A DNA stretch of 64,000 nt from Sagittula marina (lineage in GTDB: Bacteria; Pseudomonadota; Alphaproteobacteria; Rhodobacterales; Rhodobacteraceae): contig NZ_JACIEJ010000001.1 in NCBI RefSeq assembly GCF_014196795.1, positions 1-64,000 on the forward strand, in the 5' to 3' direction. Every line of letters begins with the position of its first letter. The first letter of the stretch is position 1. The notes under the pieces are model-generated. The model did not search any database and was not told where the DNA came from. It was given only the letters and a program-made list of their open reading frames with translations. The position numbers were made by a program, and so were the translations under genes. Shown here piece by piece: positions 29,887 to 39,106 of this stretch.

Positions 29887-32184
29887 TCAATTTCCGGGCT
29901 CAATTCGCGTGGCATCGAGCAAAGTCCGCAATGTATTCAAAGAACTAGAACTTTGATCAGTCAACGTTTCAACTTCGGCCAAAGTTGGAATTGCTGAATC
30001 GAGCGCTGGCTGAGCTGTTTGCAAAAGACGTGCCGATTCTGAGAACGCGCTATTAGAGTCATCCGCCACCTGCTCCCAATCTCCGGAAAGCCACGCCTGT
30101 GTTGTTGCGTCAGCCTCTTCTCCCAGTTGCTCATAAATTTCACCTGCAAACGTGTGGTCGCCCATTTTACGCCGAGCTTCCGCCCGCAACTTGGAAACGT
30201 CCTCCCCCTTCAGGCCGACCAAGTGTATTTCGGCTTCCGCCGGCTGATCTGTGTCGAGCAAGGCCGCTGCACGGATCAGGCGAACTGCACGGTCACTTTC
30301 TGGATTGGTAATTTGATCTAAATAGGAAAACGCTGGTTCAGGCATGCCGATTTTCACCAAACGATCCGCAATATCCAGAAGCGTCCGATCACGCAAAGGG
30401 GCTGCGTTCGCTACTGCTTGCATCGGGACGACCAGCTTAAGAAAAGTGATATCCTCGGCTTTTTCAACTAGATAACCCACCGCCACTTCATTCATATCAG
30501 TCATCACATCCTGTGGGATTGATTTTCCCTGCTGCAATACCCCAAAAGCTTGTTCAAAGGCTCCATTCAAAAGAAGACCCCGTAAATGTGCCTGCCAAAG
30601 ATCGACACCTTCTGCACTGTCGCGTAGCTCGTTCGAATATGCTTCAGCAAGATCCAAGATCCGTTCTGGCAGTTTCTCTTCTTTTGCCTCAGCAATTCTA
30701 ACTCGCGCCACAATTGCCTCAGGCGTCTCCGGGCTTCCTTGCTCTGAAAGAGGTTTCAACCTCTGTTCGGCCGCATTCAGCTTCCCGGCTGCAAGGTCGA
30801 TCTGCGCACGTCCCAAGGAAATGGAGGGGGTTTCCTCCCCTAAAGAGCGCTCAAGACGACGATAGACTTCCTTGGCGCTATCAGAGTAACTGGCTGCTTC
30901 GAATTTTTGAGCCAGAATGGGACCAAGGTGTCTTTTGAGGTGACTTGGAAGGTTTTCGAAAGCTCTAAGGACAGCTTTTTGATCGAAAGTATCTTCTGCG
31001 CCTAGCCGCTCATCTGCCAAAACAGACCAAAGAGAAGCAGCGCCCAAACATTCCATTTGACCGCTAAATATGCCCGTTGGATCATTTTCACCATCGACAA
31101 GAAAGCTGAGTGAAACCAATGTTTGGTCTGCAACATCAGGGTCCATGTCAAGAACCTGACGGGCTTCTGCACCAAAACCAAAGTGGATCAACGCGCGCGC
31201 ATAACCATTTATTTTTTTTGGATTTATCTTGTCGAACTCTCCGAATAGATCACTTCGCCATTCAGCAAAAGCCGTTGCTGCATCAGTATCTGGATCGACC
31301 CAGTTCGCCAATTCGAGCTTTCCATCGGCTATACAATTTTCTCCTCCCAAACTTACCCGGCTGCTAGATAATCCCGATCGATCTGCGCCAGTGAAACCTT
31401 CGACGATCTGTATGGCCAAGTCGGCGGTCGAAGCAGATTCAGCCGCAATGGAACGATCTACTTGCTCTGAGGATGTCGAACCAAGTGGACCAGGTACCGT
31501 CCTAACAGCCGGCGTGAGAAGCCCGGCCGTCGCAGCGGCGGCGAGATCTTCGGCAATCTGCCCGCCAACTCGCGAAGAGGTGCTTATTGGCAGTTCAGGC
31601 TTATTTTCTTTCATCTCCGCATCAAAAGACATCCGCGTCGGCAACCTTGGCAAAAGAGGATCCGGCTGTTTCAATGGGCCGACACCGGGAGAGGCTCCAA
31701 CGCGAACGCGCCCTAAATCCGAGAGCAACGGCGCGTCTTCTCGGTTCATTACCTGCGGCGCAGAGGGTGCAGGTAAATTTGGCTCATTGGTAGCAACTAT
31801 TGAACCGCTATTCTCAGGCATAGAGATACCCGGTCTCACATCGATAACCAATAGATTGCCATCTGCCACGAAAGTTTCGGCACCGCAATCGCAGCCGAGT
31901 TCAATTTCAAGTCCACCACTTGCCGTCCGAGTAAGTTCAGAGATCCGGGATCGATCTATACGTTGAAACGCTGCACTAAGGTCGAATTCAGCATCCTGCC
32001 CCCTCAGCTCAACGATCATTTTGTCTTTAGCTGGATCGGCTTTTATGGACCAATTCGCGCCGGCAGGTATGCGCATGACGAGACGAGTGAAATCCCCATG
32101 CTCACCCGTGCGTACAATAACCTCTTGCGCCAAAATAGACGAAGGAATGAACGAAACTAATAGAGCGATAATCAGGCGCCTCAT
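29887..32184 (-). CDS. Exported protein of unknown function in the motA-flhA block
   Basis: I do not recognise this 765-residue protein. It starts with a clear signal peptide (MRRLIIALLVSFIPSSILA, cleavage before Gln20). Residues 20-110 look beta-rich and AMIN-like, with a Cys98-x-Cys100 pair; 120-250 is a Pro/Ser-rich linker; from about 290 to the end is an alpha-helical solenoid with TPR-like units (such as AGKLNAAEQRLKPLSEQG and DQPAEAEIHLVGLKGED). It is therefore probably periplasmic. Its ATG overlaps the motA stop by four bases, so it is co-translated with the stator gene. A MotC- or MotF-like motor accessory role is possible but inferred from position only. Confidence 0.6.
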   Translation of the reverse strand: MRRLIIALLVSFIPSSILAQEVIVRTGEHGDFTRLVMRIPAGANWSIKADPAKDKMIVELRGQDAEFDLSAAFQRIDRSRISELTRTASGGLEIELGCDCGAETFVADGNLLVIDVRPGISMPENSGSIVATNEPNLPAPSAPQVMNREDAPLLSDLGRVRVGASPGVGPLKQPDPLLPRLPTRMSFDAEMKENKPELPISTSSRVGGQIAEDLAAAATAGLLTPAVRTVPGPLGSTSSEQVDRSIAAESASTADLAIQIVEGFTGADRSGLSSSRVSLGGENCIADGKLELANWVDPDTDAATAFAEWRSDLFGEFDKINPKKINGYARALIHFGFGAEARQVLDMDPDVADQTLVSLSFLVDGENDPTGIFSGQMECLGAASLWSVLADERLGAEDTFDQKAVLRAFENLPSHLKRHLGPILAQKFEAASYSDSAKEVYRRLERSLGEETPSISLGRAQIDLAAGKLNAAEQRLKPLSEQGSPETPEAIVARVRIAEAKEEKLPERILDLAEAYSNELRDSAEGVDLWQAHLRGLLLNGAFEQAFGVLQQGKSIPQDVMTDMNEVAVGYLVEKAEDITFLKLVVPMQAVANAAPLRDRTLLDIADRLVKIGMPEPAFSYLDQITNPESDRAVRLIRAAALLDTDQPAEAEIHLVGLKGEDVSKLRAEARRKMGDHTFAGEIYEQLGEEADATTQAWLSGDWEQVADDSNSAFSESARLLQTAQPALDSAIPTLAEVETLTDQSSSSLNTLRTLLDATRIEPGN

Positions 32185-33050
32185 GCTGCCTCCTGCTTCA
32201 CCGATTTCAAAGCTTCTTCAAGATCTTCAAAGCTGGGTCGGAAGTGTCCAGGCGTATTTTGGCGACCTACTTCGATGCATATGTTGGTTGCATGATTGTG
32301 TAGGTTGGCCACCAGAACCTCACGGATGAGGTGATAGAAGTGCATGTCTTCCTCAGCAACGGCTTTGACTTTTGTCGCGAAGGGGCCGACAATTCCGTAG
32401 GCTAAAAAAACGCCCAGAAACGTTCCCACAAGGGCGCCACCGATCAGTTTACCGAGGACCTCCGGCGGCTGGTCGATAGAGGCCATCGTTTTGATCACCC
32501 CCAATACCGCAGCGACAATTCCCAAGGCTGGCAGAGCGTCAGCCATGGATTGCAGGGCGTGACTCGAATGTTGCGAATGATGAGCCATACCATCGAGGCG
32601 TTTATCCAAGACCTCTTCGACTTGATGCGGGTCGTCGTAATTCATGGAAACGGAGCGCATCGTATCGCAAATCAACTCAAGCGCATACTTGTCCGCCGAG
32701 ATCTTTGGATATTTACCGAATATTGTAGATTCAGATGGTGTTTCGATATGCTCTTCGATGGCGACCGGATTTTGCCGTGCCAGACGGATTAACTCAAACA
32801 GCAGGCACAACAGATCTCGATAGTCCTCATGCTTCCATTTGGCCCCTTTAAAGACCTTACTCAGGTCCTTGAGCGTATGTTTCACGGTAGCGCCGTCATT
32901 GCTGATCATGAAGGCACCTGCTGCTGCCCCCCCGATCATCATGAATTCAAATGGCATAGCTTTGAGGATGATACCCATCTTGCCGCCAGCGGCGAGATAG
33001 CCGCCGAACACCATGGCGAACAAGACGACTAAACCAATAATTCCGAGCAT
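32181..33050 (-). CDS. motA: Flagellar stator protein MotA
   Basis: MotA with MotB forms the proton-driven stator. The 289-residue protein has four membrane helices (two near the start, two at about 195-245 with AVLGVIKTMA and YGIVGPFATKVKAVAEEDM), a cytoplasmic loop with charged residues, and EHIETPSESTIFGKYP typical of the MotA type found in enteric and alphaproteobacterial motors. motB is not adjacent but lies at the head of the hook operon, 5 kb away. Confidence 0.95.
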   Translation of the reverse strand: MLGIIGLVVLFAMVFGGYLAAGGKMGIILKAMPFEFMMIGGAAAGAFMISNDGATVKHTLKDLSKVFKGAKWKHEDYRDLLCLLFELIRLARQNPVAIEEHIETPSESTIFGKYPKISADKYALELICDTMRSVSMNYDDPHQVEEVLDKRLDGMAHHSQHSSHALQSMADALPALGIVAAVLGVIKTMASIDQPPEVLGKLIGGALVGTFLGVFLAYGIVGPFATKVKAVAEEDMHFYHLIREVLVANLHNHATNICIEVGRQNTPGHFRPSFEDLEEALKSVKQEAA

Positions 33051-33119
33051 TCTCGCTCTCCCGATCCATAACCAGGTCCAGACTGACAGTGAGCCGTTAA
33101 GAAACCCTCTGTTTCAACT

Positions 33120-34226
33120 TCACATCACGACGAAATCGGCATGTAACGCGCCAGCAGCCTTGATGCTTTTGAGGATGTCGATCATGTCGCGCGGCGCGAC
33201 GCCCAGCGCATTGAGACCTGCGATCACCTCCGATAGGTTAGTGCCGGTGGGCACTTCGGCTAAACCAATGCCGGGCTCCTCTTCGATGGCGGCGCCGGTG
33301 CGCGGCACCACAACCGTCTCCCCTTCGGCGAAGGGATTTGGCTGAATCGCAATTGGGGCTTCTTCGATCCGGAGCGTCAGGCCACCTTGCGACACGGCCA
33401 CCCGCGAAATTCTTACATCCGCGCCCATGACAATTGTGCCAGAGCGTTGATCGACCACGACCCGTGCGCGCCGTTGTGGCTCCACTGCAAGATTTTCAAT
33501 CGACACGATCGTGCGGGCAGGCGAGCCGGTTCCAGCCCGCGCCAGATCCAGCGTAATCGTGCCGGCATCCAGCATCGTTGCCGCGCGTCGTCCAAGGGAT
33601 CGGTTGATGACCGCCTCGATCCGCGCCGCCGTGGTGAAATCAGGCTCTCGTAGCGCAAGGCGTAAAGTGGTTAGACTCGTGAAATCGAACGGAACTTCCC
33701 GCTCAACCCGCGCACCCGAGGGGATCACACCGGAGGTCGGCACGCCCTGCACGACCCGAGCGCCGTCGCCCTCCGCTGCGGCGCCTCCTGCAATCACAGT
33801 CCCCTGAGCAACGGCATAGATCTGTCCATCCGCTGCATTGAGCGGCGTCATAATGAGCGTCCCACCCAGCAAACTACCTGCATCACCAATGGCCGACACC
33901 GTGACGTCGATCTGCCCCCCAGTCCGCGCAAAGGCTGGCAAGCGGCCCGTGACCAAGACCGCAGCCACGTTTCTTGGACGGAACTGTTCACCTGTGACGT
34001 TCACGCCAAGCCGTTCGAGGATGTTCTGCATGATTTCCTCGGTAAACGGCGAATTCCGCAACCCGTCGCCCGTGCCATTCAGGCCGACCACGAGGCCGTA
34101 ACCCACCAGATCGTTGGATCGAACGCCATCGACCTCTACCAAATCCTTTATACGGACGGATTGCGCCGCGACGGGTGACGCGAGTAGCGTAAGGCAAGCC
34201 AGAAGCATACCGAGGACATTGAACAT
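33120..34226 (-). CDS. flgI: Flagellar P-ring protein FlgI
   Basis: FlgI builds the P ring in the peptidoglycan layer. The 368-residue precursor has a signal peptide (MFNVLGMLLACLTLLASPVAA), then RIKDLVEVDGVRSNDLVGYG and VVGLNGTGDGLRNSPFTEE, the family hallmark, and ends with a segment around GVAPRDMIDILKSIKAAGAL. Its start overlaps the flgL stop by one base (TAATG), so it is part of flgE-flgK-flgL-flgI. Confidence 0.96.
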   Translation of the reverse strand: MFNVLGMLLACLTLLASPVAAQSVRIKDLVEVDGVRSNDLVGYGLVVGLNGTGDGLRNSPFTEEIMQNILERLGVNVTGEQFRPRNVAAVLVTGRLPAFARTGGQIDVTVSAIGDAGSLLGGTLIMTPLNAADGQIYAVAQGTVIAGGAAAEGDGARVVQGVPTSGVIPSGARVEREVPFDFTSLTTLRLALREPDFTTAARIEAVINRSLGRRAATMLDAGTITLDLARAGTGSPARTIVSIENLAVEPQRRARVVVDQRSGTIVMGADVRISRVAVSQGGLTLRIEEAPIAIQPNPFAEGETVVVPRTGAAIEEEPGIGLAEVPTGTNLSEVIAGLNALGVAPRDMIDILKSIKAAGALHADFVVM

Positions 34227-35224
34227 TAGAGGAACTCCGCTAGCGATAGGCGTTGTGACCGGACCGTGATCGCGTAAAGGCTTTCCAGCTGGGACCGAAT
34301 GTTCTCGTATCGTGAGGCGGATTCGTATTGATCAGCCCCTACCAGATCGAGCCGTGCCATGCTGGTTGCGGTTATTTCTGCAGAATTGCGCGCGTCTGCG
34401 TCTTCGACTCGCGCCTCCAAGGCGCCGAGGCCAGCCCGCAGCTCCACGAGACCTTCCTGAGCGCCCAATAGATCACGACCAGCTTTTGCCATCATCTCGA
34501 CCTGGACATCCTGCGAAAACCCAAGCGCGACATCGGTGGCCAGTGCCGCCATGATCAAGGGCTTGAGAACCTCGCGAAACACAGGATCGGTGGCGCGAAT
34601 ATCGACATTAATCGATTCAGTCTCGCTCAACTGCATGGGTGACAGCGCTGTGTTGGAGCCTTGATAGGTGGTCGTCTCATAAGTCCCACCGGCGCCAAAA
34701 AATGTGTCTAGCACAGTTTCGACATCTGCGACTGAGGTTGCCCCGATCAAGGCCGTTCGCACGTCGGTCAACACATCATCCACGCCTTCAACCGCGCGAC
34801 GATCCGTGGCTGTGCCAGAAAACAAGAACCGCCCGGCAACATTGCGGTTCAGACCGTTCAGGGTCTGGCTCAGCGCATTTTCGGCGTCTTCTGACATGGT
34901 GGCCAATAGAGACCCGTTGGGCGTTAGCTCCGCGGAGATCAGAGTTTGCGAAATAGTTTCGGAGCGGCTTTGGATCTCGCCCAAAGTGACCTGCATCGAA
35001 CCAGTAAGAAAGGTGGCCTCCGTGGTGTTGACAGAATATGCCTCAAGCCGGGAAAGGGAGCGGTCAATCGCCTGCAGCCCCGTCAAGTCGCCTTTCAGAT
35101 GTTGCCCTGCATCTCTTACAAAGCCCGTGGCCACTTCGACCGCTAGCTTATCCATTTCTTCCCGCAATTTTACTTGGTTCGTGCGCAAAACAAGAACGCG
35201 GGACATATCACCAACAACTTCCAT
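34226..35224 (-). CDS. flgL: Hook-filament junction protein FlgL
   Basis: FlgL is the second junction protein between hook and filament. The 332-residue protein has flagellin-like terminal helices (LRTNQVKLREEMDKLAVEVA at the start and ENIRSQLESLYAITVRSQRL near the end) and the FSGTATDRRAVEGVDD segment. The ATG at 35224 is preceded by AAGGGGG. It is between flgK and flgI. FlgN upstream is its likely chaperone. Confidence 0.88.
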   Translation of the reverse strand: MEVVGDMSRVLVLRTNQVKLREEMDKLAVEVATGFVRDAGQHLKGDLTGLQAIDRSLSRLEAYSVNTTEATFLTGSMQVTLGEIQSRSETISQTLISAELTPNGSLLATMSEDAENALSQTLNGLNRNVAGRFLFSGTATDRRAVEGVDDVLTDVRTALIGATSVADVETVLDTFFGAGGTYETTTYQGSNTALSPMQLSETESINVDIRATDPVFREVLKPLIMAALATDVALGFSQDVQVEMMAKAGRDLLGAQEGLVELRAGLGALEARVEDADARNSAEITATSMARLDLVGADQYESASRYENIRSQLESLYAITVRSQRLSLAEFL

Positions 35225-35236
35225 TTCAATTCCCCC

Positions 35237-36685
35237 TTAAATTGACAGCAGACGCTCAAAGAGGCTATCTACGGTTGAGATGACCTTGGCATTTGCGGTG
35301 TAATACTGCTCAACCTGAAGGAGTTTTTGAAGCTCCTGATCTGTATCGACACCTTTGGAAAATTCCATTTCTTTCAGCGTGGTGTTTTGCGCGGTTTGAA
35401 AGATAAAGGCATTTTCCGATCGTACCCGCTCGCCAACCATGGCAGAAGAGAATTGAGACACATGATCGACAAAGCTGCGTGCGACCGGAGACAGCGCCCC
35501 GGAACTTGGCGCAATCTGCTCGCCAAGGATGTCGGCAATGCCCTTAATCAGGCTTGCATCGCCCACCTCGCCCATCGTGGCCGCGCCAAGACCATCGCGA
35601 ATGCGCCATGAGCCCCCCGACGCAGGTTCGATCATAGCGTTCAAAGAGATACGACCGGCGATACCTGCCTCGCTTGCCGCGACGAAAGCCACTCCATTGT
35701 CAGTGAAAAAGCCTGGGGCGGTTGCGGCCAAGGTCGTATCCGGCCCACCGGGACCAAGTCGTTCGATCAGATCGCGTGCCATGCCGTCCAGTTCGGATTG
35801 CCGCAAAACTCCAGCCTCGTCACGAATGGCGAACTTTGACGCAAGGCTGCCGCCTGCAAACATACCGCCGTCTGCCGCAGAAACAGCCTTACCATTCAGC
35901 GTCAGACCTTTCAGTGATCCATTGGCAAAAGTGGTGCTCGCATCAATTGCTCCTGTGGTGGAGAAGCCAACCTCAAAAGCCATGCCATCCAAAAGTGTTG
36001 CGCCGTTTCGCGTAAAAAGAGAAATTTCGCCTTTATCTCTTTCGACAATACGCAGCGGAACAATGTCCGATATCTGATTTAGGATGGCCTGGCGCTCATC
36101 AAGGATAGATGCCGTTTCCGTACCTGTGGCCTTTGCCTTGACGATAACTTCGTTAATATCCTTCAGCCGCGATACAGCGTCGTTCAAATCCCGGACCTGA
36201 AGGGAAATTGCCGTGTCCGCTGACTGCCGGGAGACCTGCACTTCTTTGGATAGTTCGTTGAAAGTGGTGGCCAGATCTCGGGCATTGGTGGCCACCAGTT
36301 CCAGCCTCTGGGTCGACGATGGATTGGACGCCGCTGACAACAGCGCATTTTCGAATGCGGTAACGCGATCGGTCAGGGACCCCGCTGTTCCTGACTCCCC
36401 AACCATGTCTTCCAATCGCTGAGCAAAGGTGAACATGTCATTGCTGTAGGCAAGCCGCGCATCGGACACCATGCGATCCGCCAGCAAAGCGGGGTCGGAG
36501 TGCCGTATCACCGAGGCTACGTTGACTCCCCCGAGGTTCCCCGCGCTCAGCGCGGAAAGCCCGAGTTCGCGACGGCCATAGGCCTCGTTTGATGCGTTCG
36601 AAATATTGGACGAAACGACGCCAGCTGCGCGCGTATTCGCTTTCAAGCCTGTAAAGGCATTGTTCAAAGCACTCGACAGGGACAT
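35237..36685 (-). CDS. flgK: Hook-associated protein FlgK
   Basis: FlgK is the first hook-filament junction protein. The 482-residue protein begins with the rod/hook signature VVSSNISNASNEAYGRRE, has long helices with SADTAISLQVRDLNDAVSRL, and ends with a helix including LLQVEQYYTANAKVISTVDS. The length suits the alphaproteobacterial form. It lies 34 bases after flgE and 12 before flgL. Confidence 0.95.
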   Translation of the reverse strand: MSLSSALNNAFTGLKANTRAAGVVSSNISNASNEAYGRRELGLSALSAGNLGGVNVASVIRHSDPALLADRMVSDARLAYSNDMFTFAQRLEDMVGESGTAGSLTDRVTAFENALLSAASNPSSTQRLELVATNARDLATTFNELSKEVQVSRQSADTAISLQVRDLNDAVSRLKDINEVIVKAKATGTETASILDERQAILNQISDIVPLRIVERDKGEISLFTRNGATLLDGMAFEVGFSTTGAIDASTTFANGSLKGLTLNGKAVSAADGGMFAGGSLASKFAIRDEAGVLRQSELDGMARDLIERLGPGGPDTTLAATAPGFFTDNGVAFVAASEAGIAGRISLNAMIEPASGGSWRIRDGLGAATMGEVGDASLIKGIADILGEQIAPSSGALSPVARSFVDHVSQFSSAMVGERVRSENAFIFQTAQNTTLKEMEFSKGVDTDQELQKLLQVEQYYTANAKVISTVDSLFERLLSI

Positions 36686-36719
36686 TTTTTGCCCTCCTTG
36701 CTTTAGCTATGAGTTGGCG

Positions 36720-38027
36720 TCAGCGCTTGATGTTCGTGGTTTCCTGCAACATCTCGTCGACCGTCTGAATGACCTTGGCGTTCGAAGAATACGCGCGCTG
36801 TGTCTGGATCATGTCAGTCAGTTCCCCAGCTACGTCGGTGGTGGATTCCTCCCGAGCATAGGGCACGATCTGGCCTGTAGACCCATCACCCGCATCCCAC
36901 AGAAAGAACCTGCCGCTTTCCTGGGACGGCTGGTAAATCTGATCGTTCAAGGCAATCATACCGTTCGGGTTCGGCACATCGACCAGGGGCACCTGATAAA
37001 TCAACGCGCTGATCCCTGTGTCGGAGTGTGCGAACACCTGGCCGGTTTCATCGATCTCCACCGACGAGATATGCCCGGCAGGAGAACCATCCTTTGCGAT
37101 GTTCAACGGTGCGAAGCTGTCCGAGCGCTGGGTTAAACCGCCGTTCGTAAAGAGTTGGCCGATTGTCAATTCGATGGGGCCACCCGCTGCGCTCACAATG
37201 ACCGACCCGGTTGCCGGAACGTACGTGCCGCCGGTGGTCAGCGGTGCACTCACACTGGAGAGTGTCCCACCGGCGGCGGGCGTGTCGTCGAAGGTTACCG
37301 TGTAATCACCTATGACTGCGCCGCCGCTCGCTGAATCGCTAATGACCATCGTCCATTCGTTCGAAGATCCGGAGGCAGCGACAGTCGGCGTGAAGCTGAC
37401 TGTCAACGATTCAGACCGGCCCAAATTGTCAAAATACTCCACCGGAAGTTCAAGCGAGTCGCCACTTGCCCCTGCAGTGGTTTCCGTCGCAGGCAAGTTC
37501 ACACCCATAGTGACGGAAGTCGTTGGCTCGCTGAGGTATTGATTTAAAGCAACTCGAATCGGTTCAAGGCTTGCAGAGGTGTCCCTCGCGTTGGTCGGAA
37601 TGGTGCCATCTGCATTGGCCGCCCAGCCCATGAGCATCAGTCCAGATTCACTACGCAAATATCCATCAGCGTCCAGGCGAAACGAGCCTGTCGTTGTCAA
37701 GTACATTTGCTGGTTCCCGTTCCCCGCAAGCACTTCCGTCGCCTGCGCTACAGGCAAGAAACCTGAACCTCTGATCGCAAGGTCAGTAGGGTTGTTTGTA
37801 GACACAAGCGCGCCGTTTTCAGACACCAGTCTATTGGTCGTGGTGCGCACACCGCCCGCTGTGTAAGTACCACCGCGCCCGGCCGTCACCATTGCCGCAA
37901 ACTCTGTCTCCACGCGTTTGTACCCCCGCGTGGAGGAGTTGGCGATGTTGTCAGAGATGGTGGCCAAGCGGTTAGCGTTGGCCGCCAGTCCTGATACGCC
38001 TGCGTTGAGGGATGATGAGATTGTCAT
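36720..38027 (-). CDS. flgE: Flagellar hook protein FlgE
   Basis: FlgE is the hook subunit. The 435-residue protein has the N-terminal signature LATISDNIANSSTRGYKRVE, FlgE D1/D2 features such as the region LAIRGSGFLPV, and a C-terminal helix DMIQTQRAYSSNAKVIQTVD. The start at 38027 (MTISSSLNAGVSG) has AAAGG six bases upstream; the frame extends to 38066 without family match. It leads the operon flgE-flgK-flgL-flgI. Confidence 0.95.
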   Translation of the reverse strand: MTISSSLNAGVSGLAANANRLATISDNIANSSTRGYKRVETEFAAMVTAGRGGTYTAGGVRTTTNRLVSENGALVSTNNPTDLAIRGSGFLPVAQATEVLAGNGNQQMYLTTTGSFRLDADGYLRSESGLMLMGWAANADGTIPTNARDTSASLEPIRVALNQYLSEPTTSVTMGVNLPATETTAGASGDSLELPVEYFDNLGRSESLTVSFTPTVAASGSSNEWTMVISDSASGGAVIGDYTVTFDDTPAAGGTLSSVSAPLTTGGTYVPATGSVIVSAAGGPIELTIGQLFTNGGLTQRSDSFAPLNIAKDGSPAGHISSVEIDETGQVFAHSDTGISALIYQVPLVDVPNPNGMIALNDQIYQPSQESGRFFLWDAGDGSTGQIVPYAREESTTDVAGELTDMIQTQRAYSSNAKVIQTVDEMLQETTNIKR

Positions 38028-38042
38028 GACACGCCTTTCTGC

Positions 38043-38065
38043 TGTCTCGTTCGAATTTCGAGACA
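38043..38065. repeat. 7-bp inverted repeat in the flgE leader
   Basis: TGTCTCG (38043-38049) pairs with CGAGACA (38059-38065) around a 9-base loop that itself contains TTCGAA. It lies between the CtrA-like site and the flgE start, so it would be in or near the 5' end of the hook operon mRNA. Confidence 0.4.
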
Positions 38066-38084
38066 ACTAGTAAGGCCAACGGGT

Positions 38085-38099
38085 TTAACGCCCGGCTAA
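38085..38099. promoter_or_regulatory. CtrA-like half-site pair upstream of flgE
   Basis: TTAA-N7-CTAA(C) matches seven of eight bases of the CtrA consensus. It lies about 60 bases upstream of the flgE ATG and inside the gap after motB, the expected place for a promoter of the hook operon. The functional link is inference. Confidence 0.38.
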
Positions 38100-38161
38100 C
38101 AGCTAAAATCCGATCAATTCTTCCCCACGAAACCCGGTTCTTTGCCCGGGTCAGATCCGGA

Positions 38162-39001
38162 TCAAATGTCTCTCAGAAATACCACCTCAATCCGATTGTT
38201 GCGAACATTCATTGGGTTCGCATGTGAGGGTTCTCTATCGCCGTGCGAGGTCAGGCGCTGGACTCTTTTTCGGTCCAGCCCGTCACCCGTCAGCAATTCT
38301 CGGAAAACAGACGCCCTCAGCGCGGAAACATTCCACGACGGATCCTCTGCCAGAACCAAAGGATAGGCCGCTGTATGCCCTTCGATGGCCATTGCGTTTG
38401 TCACAATCTCGGACGCGCGCGCCAAAACAACCGCAAGATCTTCGAGCAGGGGAGTCGGCGTAGCCGCCCCCGTGAACAGCGGCGCTGTCTCTGTCTCGAA
38501 CAGCTCAATCACCAGGCCTTCATCCGTGACACGGGTGACAATGTGCTGCATAAGTTCGTCGGCGACCATACTTTCACCGCCCCGGCCCATGAGCATGTCT
38601 TCGACTTCCTTGAACTGCTCATTTGCCTCGGCGGATTCCTCGTCACTTTTGCCTTCGGAATCCGTTGTTGTATCACCACGTATCGAGGCTGCGTTCAGAC
38701 TGGTCGCGCCTGTCCCCATCCGTGGCAGCGTATTTTCCGAAAAGACGGAATCTCCTCCGAGAGATCCATCCCCACCCCCCGATAGCCGAGCTATCGCAAT
38801 AGTCGGTGTAAAGTAATCTGCAATCCCCTTACGCTGCTTGTCCGTCGTCGCGTTCAGCAGCCACATCAACAAAAAGAAAGCCATCATAGCGGTCACGAAG
38901 TCCGCATATGCTACCTTCCACGCGCCGCCATGGTGGCCTTCACCCCCGACGACCTTCTTGCGCTTGATGATGATCGGGGCCAGCTCATTGTTGCTCGCCA
39001 T
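38162..39001 (-). CDS. motB: Flagellar stator protein MotB
   Basis: MotB anchors the stator to peptidoglycan and carries the proton-accepting Asp. The 279-residue protein has a basic N-terminus, one membrane helix (about 30-52) with AYADFVTAMMAFFLLMWLLN in which Asp34 is the expected essential residue, and a C-terminal OmpA-like domain with IEGHTAAYP and NNRIEVVFL. The ATG at 39001 has AAGG eight bases upstream; the longer frame starts at GTG 39025. It is upstream of flgE in the same direction. Confidence 0.93.
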   Translation of the reverse strand: MASNNELAPIIIKRKKVVGGEGHHGGAWKVAYADFVTAMMAFFLLMWLLNATTDKQRKGIADYFTPTIAIARLSGGGDGSLGGDSVFSENTLPRMGTGATSLNAASIRGDTTTDSEGKSDEESAEANEQFKEVEDMLMGRGGESMVADELMQHIVTRVTDEGLVIELFETETAPLFTGAATPTPLLEDLAVVLARASEIVTNAMAIEGHTAAYPLVLAEDPSWNVSALRASVFRELLTGDGLDRKRVQRLTSHGDREPSHANPMNVRNNRIEVVFLRDI

Positions 39002-39091
39002 CCCACTCACCTTTTCTCCCACCAAGGGCAGGTCTAGCGGTCGCAGCTTACCTTCGGCTTAATAAATAAAAATGCGCAGTTAAAATGTCGG

Positions 39092-39106
39092 TTAACGCTT
39101 CGTTAC
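39092..39106. promoter_or_regulatory. CtrA-like half-site pair upstream of motB
   Basis: TTAA-N7-TTAC matches seven of eight bases of TTAA-N7-TTAA. A further TTAA at 39080-39083 lies eight bases before it. The site overlaps the last codons of the sugar transferase gene, about 90 bases upstream of motB. Functional role is inferred. Confidence 0.35.
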
